Below, piece by piece: positions 61,419 through 64,000 of a stretch of DNA of 64,000 bases; positions within the stretch are counted from its first letter, which is position 1, and every line of letters begins with the position of its first letter. The stretch is from Pikeienuella piscinae. Lineage in GTDB: Bacteria > Pseudomonadota > Alphaproteobacteria > Rhodobacterales > Rhodobacteraceae. Where the stretch lies: NCBI RefSeq assembly GCF_011044155.1, contig NZ_CP049056.1, positions 3,104,001 to 3,168,000 of the forward strand, given 5' to 3'. The notes below the pieces were generated by a model. That model did not search any database. It saw only the letters and a list, made by a program, of their open reading frames with translations, and was not told where the DNA came from. A program made the translations under genes and the position numbers.

Positions 61419-62287
61419 TTGGCGCGGCCGCCACTCCGAAGACGAAGATCCGCCGCCGCCGCCGGCGCCTGCCAGTAGTCATCGTCGTCGCCTTCGTCTG
61501 GCTGGCCGTCATCACGCTCGCCGCAATATTCGCGCACGCTCTTGCGCCGCACGACATGGCTGCGATCAACCTGCGCGCCCGGCTGCTCCCGCCCGATCCG
61601 TTCGGCGAATACCTGCTCGGCACCGACGACCTGGGGCGCGACGTGTTCAGCCGCACCCTGGCTTCTGTTCAGACCAGCCTGCTGATCGCTCTTCTGGGTA
61701 CCGGAATTGGCGCCCTTCTGGGCACCGTGCTGGGCTTGGTGGCGACGCATTTTCGCGGCCTTGTTGACGATCTGATCATGACTCTGGTCGACTTTCAGGC
61801 GTCGATGCCGTTCCTGATCATCGCGCTGACAATGCTGGCCTTTTTCGGCAACCACTTCATCCTGTTCGTTCTGGTTGTCGGGCTGCTAGGATGGGAGCGC
61901 TACGCCCGCGTGGTGCGCTCCGTCACGCTGGTGGTGCAAAATCAGACATATGTGCTGGCGGTGCGCCAATTAGGCGCCGGACCGCTGCGGCTCTACCTGC
62001 GGCACATCCTACCGAACGTCATGAACGTCATCATCGTCAACATGACGCTGGTTTTTCCCGAGATCATTCTGCTGGAAAGCGGCCTCAGTTTCTTGGGAGT
62101 GGGCATCCAGCCACCTCTAACCAGCCTCGGCAGCATGCTGGGCTTTGGCCGCGACTATCTGACCTCGGCGCCGTGGATCGCGCTGGCGCCCTCTGCGGTG
62201 CTGTTCTTCACTGCGCTGTCGATCAGCCTCGTTGGCGATTGGCTGCGGGACAAGCTGGACCCGAACCTGCGCAGCCGCGCCGAATGA
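61415..62287 (+). CDS. ABC transporter permease (DppC type)
   Basis: A 290-residue permease with a basic start (TPKTKIRRRRRRLPVVIVVA), the periplasmic GEYLLGTDDLGRDVFSRTLA motif, the EAA loop LAVRQLGAGPLRLYLRHILP, and SFLGVGIQPPLTSLGSMLGF near the end. It overlaps the preceding gene (ATGA) and is followed after 28 bp by the phosphodiesterase gene. Confidence 0.92.
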   Translation: MIGAAATPKTKIRRRRRRLPVVIVVAFVWLAVITLAAIFAHALAPHDMAAINLRARLLPPDPFGEYLLGTDDLGRDVFSRTLASVQTSLLIALLGTGIGALLGTVLGLVATHFRGLVDDLIMTLVDFQASMPFLIIALTMLAFFGNHFILFVLVVGLLGWERYARVVRSVTLVVQNQTYVLAVRQLGAGPLRLYLRHILPNVMNVIIVNMTLVFPEIILLESGLSFLGVGIQPPLTSLGSMLGFGRDYLTSAPWIALAPSAVLFFTALSISLVGDWLRDKLDPNLRSRAE

Positions 62288-62315
62288 CTATTATGCCTTG
62301 AGGAGCGCCACTCTC

Positions 62316-63779
62316 ATGAATCCCAAGTTCGTCGTCGTCGGCTTTGATGGCCTGAGGGCTGATCTCGTCACCGAGCGCAATACCCCTAACCTGATGCGGC
62401 TGGCCGAGCGTGGGGTGCGCTTTGCCAACCAGCGATCAGTCTTTCCCACCGAGACGCGTGTCAACATGACGGCGATCTCAACCGGCGCCAATGCCGGGCG
62501 GCATGGTGTCGTTGGCAACCGTTATCTCGATCCGAAGATCGACCCCGAGGTGCCGTTCAACACCTTTCTGCGCACGATGATCGACCGAGGCCAGATCGCC
62601 TATGACGGTCGACTGGTTGAGGCGACGAGCCTGGGCGAAATGCTGCATCGCGGCGGCAAGCGGATGGCGGTGGTCGCTTCGGGCTCCGAGGGAACCTCGA
62701 TGATGAAAATGCACGACGTCCGGCAGCTTTCCGGCAACCTCACCGTCTCGTGCCATTACCCCGGCATCACTACGCCGGACGCCGTGGCGACCGAGGTGGC
62801 GGCCCGGTTCGGGCCACCTCCCGATATCAGGCATCCCGATACCGCCATCGTAAAATACGCTACCGACGTTTTTCTGGATTATGTTTGGCCCGAGCATTCG
62901 CCGGACGTGACCATCCTGTGGTTCGACGAACCAGACACTAGCCTGCACTATCTGGGTCTCGGCACTAAGGAGACGCAGGCCACGATCCAATATTGCGACG
63001 CCCAATTCGGCAGGATCCTAGACTGGGCGGCAGCCCATCCGGAGGTACAGGTCATCGCGATGAGCGATCACGGCCATGTCGCTATGACTTGGGGTGCCTC
63101 AGTTCCCCAATTCCTACGCGAGGCTGGATTCAGTGTCGGCGACCATCTGCAAGGCGACGCCGATCTGGCGATCCTTCCGGGCCACACCGGCAAGCTGCAT
63201 GCCCGGCCCGAACACCGCCGCACGGTGCTGCGTGACGCTGTCCATGCCATGATGGAGCAGCCTTGGTGCGGAATGATGCTGGCCAAGGCGGGAATCGAGA
63301 TTGAGGGCACCCTGCCGCAGAGCCTAGCCTTCGTCGAACATCCGAGAAGCCCCGACATCTATTACACGATGCGGACGGACGGCGGCCTGGGCCGCGATGA
63401 TTTGCCTGGACGGACGTGGTACGACACCACCGGCAACGCCCTGGCGCCGGGTGCGGGGCAGCACGGCGGCCTGCAGAAGGAAGAGGTCAATGGCTTTCTA
63501 ATCGCCGCCGGCTCGCTGTTTCGCCAAGGTGTGGTGTCCGAGGTCTTTTCGGGCATCCCGGACCTTCATCCAACGATCCTGCACGGGCTGGGTCTAGCGC
63601 CCGCGGACAGTGCAACCGGACGGCCGCTGCTGGAGGCCTTAACGGATGGGCCGGAGCGTCCGGCCTCACCCGGCATCGAGGAGTTTACCTCGGCATGGGG
63701 GCGCTACCGCCAAAGCCTTCGTCGAGTCAAAGTTGCTGGTGCGACCTATCTCGACCACGGCTATGCTGAGACGCTTTGA
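62316..63779 (+). CDS. Alkaline-phosphatase-superfamily phosphodiesterase (NPP-like)
   Basis: A 487-residue enzyme resembling nucleotide pyrophosphatase/phosphodiesterases and phosphonoacetate hydrolases. Metal and catalytic motifs are VVVGFDGLRADLV (Asp11), SVFPTETRVNMTAISTGANA with the Thr nucleophile region, ILWFDEPDTSLHYLG, and VIAMSDHGHVAMTWG (Asp-His metal pair); a later GQHGG supplies a final His. There is no signal peptide, so it acts in the cytoplasm on an imported substrate. The start at 62316 follows GAGGAG; the longer frame overlaps the permease. It is the last gene of the importer arm and parallels in role, not in sequence, the AccF diesterase of agrocinopine loci. Confidence 0.85.
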   Translation: MNPKFVVVGFDGLRADLVTERNTPNLMRLAERGVRFANQRSVFPTETRVNMTAISTGANAGRHGVVGNRYLDPKIDPEVPFNTFLRTMIDRGQIAYDGRLVEATSLGEMLHRGGKRMAVVASGSEGTSMMKMHDVRQLSGNLTVSCHYPGITTPDAVATEVAARFGPPPDIRHPDTAIVKYATDVFLDYVWPEHSPDVTILWFDEPDTSLHYLGLGTKETQATIQYCDAQFGRILDWAAAHPEVQVIAMSDHGHVAMTWGASVPQFLREAGFSVGDHLQGDADLAILPGHTGKLHARPEHRRTVLRDAVHAMMEQPWCGMMLAKAGIEIEGTLPQSLAFVEHPRSPDIYYTMRTDGGLGRDDLPGRTWYDTTGNALAPGAGQHGGLQKEEVNGFLIAAGSLFRQGVVSEVFSGIPDLHPTILHGLGLAPADSATGRPLLEALTDGPERPASPGIEEFTSAWGRYRQSLRRVKVAGATYLDHGYAETL

Positions 63780-63980
63780 CATCTACACTGGCGGACGGAG
63801 GGTGGCGATGGCGTCCGCAGGAGGTGTCTGGAGTTATAGGATACGCCGGTCCCTCCCCAGCCCCAGGTTTGTTCTCACTGAGTTCGGGCAGAGATGGGGT
63901 GGATGCCGCTCTCTCCCCAACGGCGTCGCAATGCGCCAAGCTTGTGATGTTGAAGTCACAAGAGAAACAAGAGGGCATCC

Positions 63981-64000
63981 ATGAAGGAAGTTAGCATCAT
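63981..64000 (+). CDS. IS110-family transposase, first codons only
   Basis: ATG at 63981 begins MKEVSI and the window ends there. This opening, preceded by GAGGG at 63971, is typical of IS110 transposases (MKEVSIIGVDLAK...). The 200 bp before it (63780-63980) contain no gene and may be the non-coding IS left end. It matches the type of remnant seen at 3365. Confidence 0.45.

Noticed and set aside
1-64000. CRISPR arrays, rRNA and tRNA genes, replication origin
   Set aside because: No regularly spaced repeats, rRNA-like segments, tRNA cloverleaf or iteron cluster was noticed on reading; a covariance-model search would be needed to exclude small RNAs.

Overview
The window looks like accessory DNA from a GC-rich alphaproteobacterium, most likely a Rhodobacterales relative. 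This is inferred from base composition, the many TRAP and Dpp-type importers, the transposon families and the style of the ZnuABC/Zur, UreG and AllA proteins; no rRNA or tRNA gene was seen to confirm it. It could be a plasmid, a chromid or a genomic island: there is no housekeeping block, insertion-sequence debris sits between nearly every cassette, and many genes end at an IS boundary.

Layout. 1-4.4 kb: a SEC-C-like gene with an in-frame stop, an IS5 fragment, a complete 818-bp IS6 element that beheads a LysR gene, an intact ureidoglycolate lyase, and IS110/IS481 remnants next to a small phage-type lipoprotein. 4.9-9.8 kb: a zinc-starvation locus (znuB-znuC-zur divergent from znuA, two Zur-box candidates between) followed by two damaged CobW/COG0523 GTPases. 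10.3-17.5 kb: a minus-strand operon of TetR regulator, fused TRAP permease, TAXI binding protein, NDP-forming acyl-CoA synthetase and metallo-beta-lactamase-fold hydrolase. 18.2-19 kb: a chimera of the urease accessory proteins UreD and UreG, the scar of a deleted urease operon. 19.1-19.9 kb: a second 818-bp IS6.

20.1-29.8 kb: a GntR regulator and a tightly overlapping operon of amidase, five-gene Dpp-type ABC importer, isochorismatase-type amidohydrolase and a glutaredoxin-DinB fusion. This is the best candidate for an undescribed catabolic system. 30-31.6 kb: integrase stub, IS481 end and IS110. 31.7-38.3 kb: GntR, PdxA-family dehydrogenase, DctPQM TRAP transporter and a second amidase whose tail is cut by an IS6 end. 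38.3-40.4 kb: nested IS481, IS5 and IS3 remains. 40.4-42.7 kb: GntR, ureidoglycolate lyase and PuuE-type allantoinase (purine catabolism). 42.7-43.9 kb: pseudogenes. 44-49.5 kb: a D-2-hydroxyacid dehydrogenase, an IS3 remnant, then an alpha/beta hydrolase with a third TRAP set, divergent from a GntR/UTRA regulator. 51-52.2 kb: an orphan gene with two excisionase-like HTH proteins.

52.6-63.8 kb: a divergent catabolic locus under a DeoR regulator. One arm has a histidine phosphatase and a two-subunit HcnBC/opine-oxidase-like flavoenzyme; the other has a Dpp-type importer and an alkaline-phosphatase-superfamily phosphodiesterase. Together they suggest uptake and hydrolysis of a phosphodiester-linked amine or opine-like compound. 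The window ends at the first codons of an IS110-type transposase.

The common theme is import of small nitrogen- or carboxylate-containing molecules followed by hydrolysis, each cassette with its own regulator, in a region being rearranged by IS elements.
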